Positions 1-6,283 of a DNA stretch of 11,859 bases are shown in pieces. The stretch covers positions 1-11,859 of the forward strand of contig DCUA01000204.1 in assembly GCA_002329675.1 (NCBI GenBank). Reading direction: 5' to 3'. This DNA is from Firmicutes bacterium UBA1426 (lineage in GTDB: Bacteria > Bacillota > Clostridia > Peptostreptococcales > Anaerovoracaceae). How positions within the stretch are numbered: the stretch's first letter is position 1; each line of letters opens with the position of its first letter. Made by a program: the position numbers and the translations under genes. The notes under the pieces were generated by a model. That model saw nothing but the letters and a program-made list of their open reading frames with translations, was not told where the DNA came from and ran no database searches.

Positions 1-93
1 CTAATCAAAAATTTGCACAGTTTTGCCCAGATAAGACCTATTTATCACTGCATTAATGAAAATTTTGCTCATCACTCTATTACGAGGGTAAAC

Positions 94-525
94 ATGTTAG
101 AAATATATATAAATAATGAAAAGGAAGCAGAGGAGCTGGGGATACAGCTTGCGGACAAGCTAGGGCCCGGTTCCGTTATCGCTCTGACTGGAAATCTGGG
201 AGCGGGTAAAACTACTTTTACGAAGGCAGTAGCGAAGGGACTGGGTATTACTGACTTGATTGTAAGCCCTACCTTCACCATCATTCAAGAGTACAGGAGC
301 GGAAGGCTGCCCCTGTATCATTTTGATGTTTATCGCATAGAGGACGAAGATGAGCTGTTCGAGCTGGGCTATGAAGAGTATATCTACGGAGAAGGAGTCT
401 GTGTGATCGAGTGGGCAGGCCGCATTGCCGATTTTCTCCCGGATCATACGATCCACATACACATTGCCTATGGTGACGGGGAAAACGAAAGGATATTTCA
501 GATCGATGAAAATATTAGCCATTGA
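94..525 (+). CDS. tsaE: tRNA t6A biosynthesis ATPase TsaE
   Basis: TsaE is the small cytoplasmic ATPase that works with TsaB and TsaD in making N6-threonylcarbamoyladenosine at A37 of ANN-decoding tRNAs. The 143-residue protein has a Walker A loop GNLGAGKT at residues 33-40, the family motif VSPTFT at 57-62 (switch-like threonine), HFDVYR at 76-81 with the conserved Asp78, and a C-terminal VIEW at 104-107. The length is close to the usual size of about 140-160 residues. The reading frame is open upstream to a TTG at 13, but I chose the ATG at 94: it gives the standard N-terminus and is preceded by GAGGG at 84-88, while the extra 27 residues resemble nothing in the family. It overlaps tsaB by 20 nt, so the two are probably translationally coupled. 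I see no convincing promoter in 1-93; the operon may begin upstream of the window. Confidence 0.95.
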   Translation: MLEIYINNEKEAEELGIQLADKLGPGSVIALTGNLGAGKTTFTKAVAKGLGITDLIVSPTFTIIQEYRSGRLPLYHFDVYRIEDEDELFELGYEEYIYGEGVCVIEWAGRIADFLPDHTIHIHIAYGDGENERIFQIDENISH

Positions 526-1330
526 GACTACCGGCCGAAACGCTTCCGTTGCTCTCGTCAACGAAAACAGGGAAGTGTGGGAAGAGACTTCGGATAAAAA
601 ATTGTCGCATTTGCAGAATTTGATCCCTATGATCGATGATTTACTCGAAAAATGCGAATTGGGAATAGACGATGTGACTCATATTGCAGTGTCGGAAGGC
701 CCCGGATCCTTTACGGGCATCCGCATCGGCATGGCTACAGCAAAAGCGCTGGCGCAGGCGCTGGACCTGCCGGCGATCAGTGTGCCGACTCTGCGGTCTT
801 TTGCATGGAATGTCCCGGATTTTCAGGGACTCATCTGCCCTCTCTTCGATGCAAGAAGAGAACAGGTATATGCGGGGGCCTATTACTGGGATGAAGGAAG
901 ATGCTGTCAGGCCGTCAGAGACGATGCCTGGAGCCTGGATGGATTTCTTTCTGCGGTAGAGGCGGCGGACCCGGAGCACGAGAAGGAGATTTGTTTCTTC
1001 GGCGATGGGATCCGGGTGTTTGAAAGGGCTTTAAAAGAGTGGGCAATTTCGACAGAACGTCTATCGTCGAATGACGATATAGGCCGAATCTTAGCAGAAC
1101 CGGAAATCAGGTTGCAGAGGGCTACTTCTGTAGCCATGGCGGCGTTGGAGATTGCCGGGGCAGGCGGAGCGAAGAGCTTTGAACTGCTGCAGCCGGTCTA
1201 CCTGCGAAAAGCCGAAGCCGAGCGCAAGCTTGCCGCCAAAGGATCTGTCCCCCTGGGGTCAAAAGCAGCCACGGGGTCTGACCCCGTGGGGTCAAAAGCA
1301 ACCACGGGGTCTGACACCGTGGTTAGTTGA
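506..1330 (+). CDS. tsaB: t6A complex subunit TsaB with repeat-derived C-terminal tail
   Basis: TsaB is the catalytically inactive ASKHA-fold partner that dimerises with TsaD and helps recruit TsaE in the t6A complex. The protein starts at the ATG at 506 (MKILAIETT), inside the end of tsaE; the frame is open further upstream, but this is the canonical N-terminus. The diagnostic motif GPGSFTGIR lies at residues 65-73, followed by an IGMATAKALA-type helix. The family body ends at about residue 241 with the usual PVYLRKAEAE (230-239). The 274-residue protein is longer than the common size of about 230-240 because of a tail (246-274) made of 11-residue units GSKAATGSDPV and GSKATTGSDTV. These are encoded by a 33-bp-period palindromic DNA repeat, which I infer to be a read-through insertion and not a functional domain. 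The stop TGA at 1328 shares its last two bases with the GAGGAG ribosome site of rimI. Confidence 0.94.
   Translation: MKILAIETTGRNASVALVNENREVWEETSDKKLSHLQNLIPMIDDLLEKCELGIDDVTHIAVSEGPGSFTGIRIGMATAKALAQALDLPAISVPTLRSFAWNVPDFQGLICPLFDARREQVYAGAYYWDEGRCCQAVRDDAWSLDGFLSAVEAADPEHEKEICFFGDGIRVFERALKEWAISTERLSSNDDIGRILAEPEIRLQRATSVAMAALEIAGAGGAKSFELLQPVYLRKAEAERKLAAKGSVPLGSKAATGSDPVGSKATTGSDTVVS
1254..1322. repeat. 33-bp-period palindromic repeat (REP-like), two units
   Basis: Two 29-nt direct copies start at 1254 and 1287, a spacing of exactly 33 nt, each reading TGGGGTCAAAAGCA then (G or A)CCACGGGGTCTGAC. Within them lie two palindromes. At 1269-1289, CCACGGGGTC and GACCCCGTGG flank a single T and are perfectly complementary. 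At 1302-1322 the second copy has one mismatch (GACACCGTGG on the right). The whole element sits inside the last 70 nt or so of tsaB and is translated in frame because the period is a multiple of three. The shape is that of a dispersed repetitive extragenic palindrome. Whether it occurs elsewhere in the genome cannot be seen from this window. Confidence 0.85.
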
Positions 1331-1339
1331 GGAGTCGTG

Positions 1340-1801
1340 ATGAACGGTATTATTCGTAAGGCTGTTTTGCAGGATGCGGAGGCCATGGCCGCGCTTGATC
1401 ATCAATGTTTTGCCGTTCCCTGGAGCAGGCAGGCCTTTGAACAAGAATTGTCTATAAATGATGCTGCATTCTACCTGATCGCTGCAATGGGAGAAGAAAC
1501 CATCGGTTATGCAGGGTTATGGGCAATTTTGGATGAAGGACACATTACCAATATTGCTGTCCATCCGGCGCACAGGAGAAAAGGCCTTGGAGAAATGCTG
1601 CTGGCTGAATTGATCCGGATCTCGGAAGAGAATGGGATACTGCGTCACACTCTGGAGGTCCGTGCCTCTAACGAACCGGCAATAAAGCTTTATGAGAAAT
1701 TTGATTTTAAAGCTGAGGGCATTCGAAAAGGTTATTATGAGGACAATGGAGAAGATGCTATAATTCTGTGGCGTAAAGCTACGGATCTACAAATGGAATA
1801 G
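1340..1801 (+). CDS. rimI: Ribosomal protein alanine N-acetyltransferase RimI (GNAT)
   Basis: This is a GNAT-fold acetyltransferase that moves the acetyl group of acetyl-CoA to the N-terminal alanine of ribosomal protein bS18; close family members acetylate other N-termini. The 153-residue protein covers the full domain. The acetyl-CoA binding stretch ITNIAVHPAHRRKGLG is at residues 69-84. The conserved LEVRASN (105-111) supplies Glu106, and Tyr118 in IKLYEKFDF matches the usual catalytic pair Glu/Tyr of RimI. The C-terminal GYYEDNGEDAIIL is typical. I chose the ATG at 1340 over the adjacent GTG at 1337 because GAGGAG (1329-1334) is then 5 nt away. It follows tsaB by 9 nt, so it is cotranscribed; tsaE-tsaB-rimI is a very common arrangement in Bacillota. 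Confidence 0.94.
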   Translation: MNGIIRKAVLQDAEAMAALDHQCFAVPWSRQAFEQELSINDAAFYLIAAMGEETIGYAGLWAILDEGHITNIAVHPAHRRKGLGEMLLAELIRISEENGILRHTLEVRASNEPAIKLYEKFDFKAEGIRKGYYEDNGEDAIILWRKATDLQME

Positions 1802-1867
1802 AAGGCAATCCTCTGCGGAATACTAAATCATGCCGAAAGTCATTTCGATGTGATAAGGAGGACGCAG

Positions 1868-2074
1868 ATGAGAAATAGTTTTAACGATGACAGAGATTAT
1901 GAGTACGGTGATGATATGCTCAATGTTGTCACCGATTGCAAACGGTTTTCCAGGCGGCGGGATGTGAATTCCTTTAATATGACAAATTACCTTTCCTGTG
2001 AAAACTGCAGGCATATGACGGCGGATTATCGCTGCTCCTTGGGAATGGACATGGGACTGCCCGGCCGGATGTAG
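1868..2074 (+). CDS. Small cysteine-containing protein of unknown function
   Basis: I do not recognise this 68-residue protein. The start is the ATG at 1868, placed 6 nt after a near-perfect Shine-Dalgarno TAAGGAGG (1854-1861), the strongest in the window; the frame is open back to a GTG at 1850, which would lie ahead of that site. The N-terminal half is acidic (DDRDYEYGDD, 7-16). The C-terminal half holds four cysteines at 24, 44, 47 and 56, with SCENC forming a CxxC pair. This suggests metal binding or a disulfide in a small folded knuckle, but that is inference. There is no signal peptide or membrane segment. It lies 66 nt after rimI and just before the structured element ahead of tsaD, so it may be cotranscribed with the t6A genes. 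Confidence 0.7.
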   Translation: MRNSFNDDRDYEYGDDMLNVVTDCKRFSRRRDVNSFNMTNYLSCENCRHMTADYRCSLGMDMGLPGRM

Positions 2075-2104
2075 ATCAGATCGGAGAATAATTTAGTTTA
2101 ATAA

Positions 2105-2224
2105 GTGGCGATGGGAATTGTGCCCCGGCGAATACAATCAAGTGCCAACCGCGCAGGACGGGCAGTATGATCGTATCGCACGCAGCGCGTGCCTATTGAG
2201 CGGGGGTGGAATTCCCATCACCAC
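2105..2224. repeat. 120-nt element with complementary ends and internal hairpins
   Basis: The outer arms GTGGCGATGGGAATT (2105-2119) and AATTCCCATCACCAC (2210-2224) pair over 15 positions with one G-T/C-A type mismatch. Inside are CCCCG (2123-2127), which can pair with CGGGG (2201-2205); a hairpin with TGCC (2143-2146) against GGCA (2161-2164); and a perfect 6-bp hairpin GCACGC-AGC-GCGTGC (2178-2192). The fold would be a branched, cloverleaf-like structure. It starts 30 nt after the stop of the small gene and ends 38 nt before the tsaD ATG. It could be a non-autonomous mobile repeat (MITE-like) or a structured leader RNA of tsaD. It lacks the motifs of the T-box and of the riboswitch classes I can recognise by eye. 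No target-site duplication is clear. Confidence 0.7.
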
Positions 2225-2262
2225 TATACACAAAACAAATCGATACATACAGCGAGGAAACT

Positions 2263-3279
2263 ATGAAAGAGGGAAAATTTATCACATTAGGCATTGAAAC
2301 CAGCTGCGACGAGACGTCTGTCGCTTTAGTAGCGGATGGGAGAGAAGTGCTGTCCAATGTGATATCGTCTCAAATAGAGGTTCATAAAGTGTTCGGGGGC
2401 GTGGTTCCGGAAATCGCATCCCGACACCATCTTAATAACATGAGTAGCGTCTATAAAAGCGCAATGGAAACAGCAGGTGTTTCCCTTAGGGATGTGGATC
2501 TGATCGGCGTTACCTGCGGACCCGGACTGGTGGGTGCGCTTTTAATCGGTCTTGCCACAGCAAAAGCCTTTGCTTACGCTGCGAAAAAGCCCCTGGTCGG
2601 CGTCCATCACATTCAGGGGCACATCTGTGCAAACTATATCGAGCATAAGGAACTGGAACCGCCTTTCCTGGCCCTGGTGGTTTCCGGCGGGCATACGCAT
2701 CTGGTATATGTAAAGGATTATAACGAGCATGTGGTATTAGGGCGGACCCGGGACGATGCAGCGGGGGAAGCCTTTGACAAGGTAGCCAGAGTACTTGAAC
2801 TGGGTTATCCCGGCGGACCAAAGATCGATCAGGCCGCAAAGGAAGGGGATCCCCACAGTGTTGAATTCAAACGTGTGATGCTGGAAAAGGACAGCCTCGA
2901 TTTCAGCTTCAGCGGTATAAAGACCGGGGTCTTAAATTACCTGAACTCCCAGAAGCAAAAAGGTGAGGAGATCTATGTACCTGATGTTGCCGCGTCTTTC
3001 CAAATGGCAGTAGTGGACGTCTTGGTTGCAAAAGCAATGATGGCTGCGGCCAGAACCGGCGAAGATAAACTGGTTTTGGCAGGAGGCGTTGCCGCCAACA
3101 GCCTGTTGCGCACCATGCTGGCAGAGGCCTGCGAAAAGGCGGGCATCGCCCTCTATTGTCCGTCACCCCTTTTGTGCACGGACAACGCAGCCATGATCGG
3201 TTGCGCTGCCCATTACAAATACGCGGCTGGACTTACCGACGATATGACCTTGGATGCCTATCCTTCATTGGTACTGTAA
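2263..3279 (+). CDS. tsaD: tRNA N6-threonylcarbamoyladenosine transferase TsaD
   Basis: TsaD is the catalytic subunit that transfers the threonylcarbamoyl group from threonylcarbamoyl-AMP to A37 of tRNA, acting in complex with TsaB and TsaE. The 338-residue protein is of normal length. The N-terminus has the signature [12 protein letters not shown] (10-21); the metal-binding pair is His116 and His120 in [15 protein letters not shown] and the [20 protein letters not shown] stretch follow; and the C-terminal CTDNAAMIG supplies the third metal ligand, an aspartate. The frame is open upstream to a GTG at 2206, but that lies in the end of the preceding inverted-repeat element. The ATG at 2263, after GAGG (2254-2257), gives the canonical start. 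It is separated from the small upstream gene by 188 nt, so it may have its own promoter, though none is convincing. No terminator hairpin with a T-run follows directly. Confidence 0.96.
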   Translation: MKEGKFITLGIETSCDETSVALVADGREVLSNVISSQIEVHKVFGGVVPEIASRHHLNNMSSVYKSAMETAGVSLRDVDLIGVTCGPGLVGALLIGLATAKAFAYAAKKPLVGVHHIQGHICANYIEHKELEPPFLALVVSGGHTHLVYVKDYNEHVVLGRTRDDAAGEAFDKVARVLELGYPGGPKIDQAAKEGDPHSVEFKRVMLEKDSLDFSFSGIKTGVLNYLNSQKQKGEEIYVPDVAASFQMAVVDVLVAKAMMAAARTGEDKLVLAGGVAANSLLRTMLAEACEKAGIALYCPSPLLCTDNAAMIGCAAHYKYAAGLTDDMTLDAYPSLVL

Positions 3280-3332
3280 AATAACAGAGAAATCATAGAG
3301 ATTCGCGGAAAAATGAGCAAAAATCGCAGAAG

Positions 3333-3428
3333 TGTGTGGATTCAAGAAAGAAAAACCACACATTACCAAGAAAAATGCACAAATTTGTTGCAAGCGCAAC
3401 GAGAATAGCGGCAGTATCCACACATTAC
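3333..3428. repeat. Inverted TGTGTGG/CCACACA plus direct CCACACATTAC repeats
   Basis: In the 325-nt non-coding junction between tsaD and jetA, TGTGTGG (3333-3339) is the exact complement of CCACACA (3356-3362), with 16 nt between them. The 11-mer CCACACATTAC occurs at 3356-3366 and again, identically, at 3418-3428. A small perfect hairpin GTTGC-AAGC-GCAAC (3387-3400) lies between them. Such spaced copies could be protein-binding sites or remnants of an insertion; the sequence does not decide which. Confidence 0.5.
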
Positions 3429-3446
3429 TAAAGATTCTGCTCAAAT

Positions 3447-3464
3447 ATGGCCAAAATGGCCAAA
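3447..3464. repeat. Tandem duplicated 9-mer ATGGCCAAA
   Basis: ATGGCCAAA at 3447-3455 is repeated immediately at 3456-3464, each copy holding the palindrome TGGCCA. It sits about 25 nt before the large inverted repeat in the jetA upstream region. It may be part of the same control region or a simple replication slippage product. Confidence 0.45.
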
Positions 3465-3483
3465 ATACAAAGTTGCTACCTGA

Positions 3484-3518
3484 TTGTCAGCTGAAAGGTG
3501 AGACGATACTTTCAGCTG
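3484..3518 (+). promoter_or_regulatory. Perfect 10-bp inverted repeat, candidate operator upstream of jetA
   Basis: CAGCTGAAAG (3488-3497) and CTTTCAGCTG (3509-3518) are exact complements separated by 11 nt. A TTGTCA (3484-3489) resembling a -35 box and a GATACT (3505-3510) resembling a -10 box overlap the two arms with a 15-nt spacer, which is shorter than ideal. If real, the repeat would be an operator placed to block the jet operon promoter. The alternative is a transcription terminator, since the hairpin is followed by TGATTTTAC, but the T-run is short and broken. A further TTTACA (3523-3528) with no well-spaced -10 partner is also present. The inverted repeat itself is certain; its role is inferred. 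Confidence 0.4.
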
Positions 3519-3604
3519 TGATTTTACAGATGAAATTATTGCAACAATATGTTATCCTGTAAAAAAGGCTAGCGGAGCAATTCAGAATTAAGGAAGCAGC
3601 AAAG

Positions 3605-5080
3605 ATGAATTTATCGGACAAGTTAGTGAAGCCAATCATTGAGACAAAGTATCTGACCATGGAAAATGTGCATCGGTATCGTACCATGGTACGATATTTT
3701 TATTTAGAATACGAAAAAATGAGATATTGGATCTATCCCGAAGAGGTTTACCAAGAGATGACGGCCCATGAGCTCTTTGCAAGCTACACCTGGGATCTAT
3801 GCCGGCAGGATTTAGACACTTTAACGGAATGGGGCAACCTTCTTCCTCTCCAGGATTCAAGAAAGGTGGCTACCATCGCGGATTTTAAGAACAAAAAATT
3901 CCGCTACCAGCTATCCGAATACACTATTGAAATTGAAAGGATGGCCATCAAGCTGGAGAACCTCTTTACCGAGGGGGCTTCTTTAGAGCCTACCTTACTG
4001 GAGCGGCTCACTAGGGAGCTTAGCCGATTCATTGAAATCAGCAAGATGGAGGCTAGCGCCGTCTACGGGTGGTGGAATGGCATAATTAATGATTTCAGTC
4101 GCCTCAACCAGAACTATCAGGACTATATCAGGGATTTAAATGGAATCAGAGCCGAGGAAATGATGAAATCCAGAGAGTTTCTTTTATTCAAAGATCGCTT
4201 AGTTGAATACCTGCGGACCTTTGTAAAAACCCTGCAACGAAATTCCGGAATCATAGAAAACTACATGAAGCATGTGAATCCAAAAGTCTTGGACACTATA
4301 TTTCAAAAGGTGGTGGAATATGACCTTTCCATCCCCAGGATCGATACAGAAGTGAATGCGGAAGATATTGAAGAAAGAATCCGCGGGAGATGGAAGAGTC
4401 TTGAAGAGTGGTTTGTTGAAAAGCCGGGACGGGTTAACGAGTCTGAAAGGCTTCTTGATCGCACCAACGAAATTATTCGAAAAATCACGAGATATGCAGC
4501 TCAGATAAGCGAAATGCACAATAGCGGAGCCAACCGAAGAGAAGAATACCAAAAGGTAAGCGAAATCTTTGCCAAGTGCAATGATATCAATGAGGCTCAT
4601 AAATTATCCTCAGTCATCTTTGGCATCGAAAGTCCTATGCACATCCGGGGCGACTTCATCCGCAAAACGGAGAGCATCAACAGCGGGGTTTACGATGAAG
4701 AACCATTTATCGTACCCATATCTCCCAGGATTAGAAACTATAAAGAAAAGAGCATCAGAAGCTCTATCATAGAACACGCTGAGGCAAAAGAAAGAGTAAG
4801 ACAGGAGCTCTTCCGGTCATTGCAACAAGAAAAGGAACTTCTGGAAAGCTACATAACAGACCATATGATAGATTTTGAGTCTTTGCCTGTCATAGAGCCG
4901 GAGGTTCGCACCATATTTTTGCGATGGCTATCGAAAGCCCTTGAAAATGGGAGAAATAAAGGGAAAACCGAGGATGGAAGGGGTTATCGCATCGAGGGTG
5001 GCAAAGATGGACAAACCTGTATGTTAAGATGCAGCGATGGCCAATTTCTTATGCCCAAATACCGCATCGTATTCGACTAA
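3605..5080 (+). CDS. jetA: Wadjet type II JetA, kleisin-like (DUF2397/TIGR02677)
   Basis: This is the first gene of a Wadjet plasmid-defence operon. JetA is the kleisin-like (MukF/MksF-type) subunit that bridges the JetC heads and binds JetB. The 491-residue length fits TIGR02677. The N-terminal region (about 1-110) is helical and winged-helix-like (MENVHRYRTMVRYFYLEYEK at 16-35); a long helical middle follows, containing charged stretches such as ELFRSLQQEKELLESYITDH; and the C-terminal SDGQFLMPKYRIVF matches the family's closing SDG-x-hydrophobic-P-x-Y pattern. No catalytic motif is expected. The ATG at 3605 follows AAGGA (3590-3594) at slightly long spacing. Codon use is more A-rich than in the tsa genes. 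The family call is recognition by eye and is supported by the three neighbours; an isolated identification would be weaker. Confidence 0.88.
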   Translation: MNLSDKLVKPIIETKYLTMENVHRYRTMVRYFYLEYEKMRYWIYPEEVYQEMTAHELFASYTWDLCRQDLDTLTEWGNLLPLQDSRKVATIADFKNKKFRYQLSEYTIEIERMAIKLENLFTEGASLEPTLLERLTRELSRFIEISKMEASAVYGWWNGIINDFSRLNQNYQDYIRDLNGIRAEEMMKSREFLLFKDRLVEYLRTFVKTLQRNSGIIENYMKHVNPKVLDTIFQKVVEYDLSIPRIDTEVNAEDIEERIRGRWKSLEEWFVEKPGRVNESERLLDRTNEIIRKITRYAAQISEMHNSGANRREEYQKVSEIFAKCNDINEAHKLSSVIFGIESPMHIRGDFIRKTESINSGVYDEEPFIVPISPRIRNYKEKSIRSSIIEHAEAKERVRQELFRSLQQEKELLESYITDHMIDFESLPVIEPEVRTIFLRWLSKALENGRNKGKTEDGRGYRIEGGKDGQTCMLRCSDGQFLMPKYRIVFD

Positions 5081-5104
5081 AAGTTCCAACTATTTTTGTA
5101 ACAA

Positions 5105-5122
5105 ACCGACCGACCAACCAAC
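5105..5122. repeat. Tetranucleotide run ACCR just before the jetB ribosome site
   Basis: The 57-nt gap between jetA and jetB contains ACCG ACCG ACCA ACCA AC, four and a half units of a four-base repeat, ending one base before the AAAGGGGA ribosome-binding site (5124-5131) of jetB. Tracts of this kind can change length by slippage, although this one is short and imperfect. Confidence 0.5.
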
Positions 5123-5137
5123 TAAAGGGGACCGGCG

Positions 5138-6283
5138 ATGAACGCACTGGAAATACTACTGAACAAGAGATGGATCCTAAAATCCACGGAAAGAGACCTC
5201 TACTATAAAGTCAAAGATCAACTGGGTCCTATAAAAAAATTCGTCAATGAAAAGCTTGGCTACCAGATAATCATGACCCCTAATCTGATAAAGCTGGAAA
5301 AACTCCCGGGAAAGCCGGAAATCTGGATGGGAATCGGGGCCTTTACAAAGACCATCGAATACGGATTTCTGTGCATGGTCCTCATGTTCCTGGAGGATAA
5401 AGAAGTGGAAGAACAATTCGTCTTGTCTCAACTGACTGAATATATACAGGTGAATTACAAAGCAGAGAGAGTAGATTGGACCTTCTACACCAACAGAAGG
5501 CATTTGATAAGGGTCCTTAAGTTTTGCGTGGAAAGCAATCTTATGAAAATAAATGATGGAAGTGAAGAGAGCTTCGCAGGTGATGCTTCTGAAGAGGTGC
5601 TGTACGAAAATACGGGAATATCCAAGTATTTTATGCGTGTTTTCCCAAGAGACATTATGGATTTTGATAGCCCTAAGGATTTTTATGCCAGCGAATGGAT
5701 TGATGGCAACGAGGATCGTGGGGTGATAAGGAGGCAGAGAGTCTATCGGCGCATTTTAATGTCCCTGGGTGTCTATCGCGATGATGAGGATGACGATGAT
5801 TTTCTTTATATAAAAAATTACAGAAACGTCATCGGCGGAGAACTGGAGAGTTTTCTCGATTGCTCACTACAAGTGCATAAAACAAGTGCATACCTTATCG
5901 TCGGGCCGGAAAGCAGCCTAGGAAGATCCTTTCCGGAAAACAATACCATGTCTGATATCATTCTGCTCATGTGTGGGTTAGTGAGACAGCAGATTGAAAC
6001 CGAACAAATAAAGCTAAATATTGATGAAACCATTGACATGACGGTCATTGAATTTGAGGCACTGATAGAAACATGCAGAGGACGCTACTCAGCGAACTTT
6101 TCAAAAACATACCGGGATAAGACCAGTATAGAATTTGCCTCCTTGATAAAGAGAGAAATGATGTGGATGGGATTAATCGATATAGATGAAGAAAATCAAA
6201 ATGTAGTAATACGGCCCATAACAGGAAAACTGTCGGGGGCCTATCATTCAAAAAACAGAGGGGACACGGAAGATGTTGAATAG
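5138..6283 (+). CDS. jetB: Wadjet type II JetB, KITE-like (DUF2398/TIGR02678)
   Basis: JetB is the MukE/MksE-like KITE subunit that binds the kleisin JetA and DNA in the JetABC motor. The 381-residue length fits TIGR02678. The N-terminus (LLNKRWILKSTERDLYYKV, about 7-25) followed by the LGYQIIMTPNLIKLEKLPG stretch (about 40-58) is the recognisable family opening. The next helices (FTKTIEYGFLCMVLMFLEDK, about 68-87) and the later segment with VIRRQRVYRRILMSLGVY look like tandem winged-helix units. An acidic DDEDDDD run follows near 210. The start at 5138 is set by AAAGGGGA with 6-nt spacing. The last 11 nt overlap jetC, which implies translational coupling. The identification rests on the family pattern and on its position between JetA and JetC. 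Confidence 0.87.
   Translation: MNALEILLNKRWILKSTERDLYYKVKDQLGPIKKFVNEKLGYQIIMTPNLIKLEKLPGKPEIWMGIGAFTKTIEYGFLCMVLMFLEDKEVEEQFVLSQLTEYIQVNYKAERVDWTFYTNRRHLIRVLKFCVESNLMKINDGSEESFAGDASEEVLYENTGISKYFMRVFPRDIMDFDSPKDFYASEWIDGNEDRGVIRRQRVYRRILMSLGVYRDDEDDDDFLYIKNYRNVIGGELESFLDCSLQVHKTSAYLIVGPESSLGRSFPENNTMSDIILLMCGLVRQQIETEQIKLNIDETIDMTVIEFEALIETCRGRYSANFSKTYRDKTSIEFASLIKREMMWMGLIDIDEENQNVVIRPITGKLSGAYHSKNRGDTEDVE

Noticed and set aside
13..93. N-terminal extension of tsaE from a TTG start
   Set aside because: The extra 27 residues do not look like the family, TTG is weak, and the ATG at 94 has GAGGG at good distance.
1254..1322. CRISPR array or rho-independent terminator at the end of tsaB
   Set aside because: There are only two adjacent units with no spacers, the repeat is translated in frame, and no T-run follows the palindromes.
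2105..2224. T-box or known riboswitch before tsaD
   Set aside because: I find none of the T-box consensus or the conserved cores of cobalamin, TPP, SAM, fluoride or cyclic-di-GMP switches, and tsaD is not a usual target of these.
2206..2262. Longer tsaD starting at GTG 2206
   Set aside because: The start overlaps the right arm of the inverted-repeat element, and the canonical TsaD start is the ATG at 2263 with its own GAGG site.
3280..3320. Terminator directly after tsaD
   Set aside because: There is no GC-rich hairpin followed by a T-run in this stretch.
3332..3562. 76-codon + strand frame between tsaD and jetA
   Set aside because: It has no ribosome-binding site, its low-complexity Lys/Asn/Gln-rich translation does not look like a real protein, and it covers the repeat-rich junction.
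4199..4600. 133-codon - strand frame opposite jetA
   Set aside because: It is a shadow of the jetA reading frame with no ribosome site and an implausible composition; similar frames opposite tsaE, tsaD and jetC were dismissed for the same reason.
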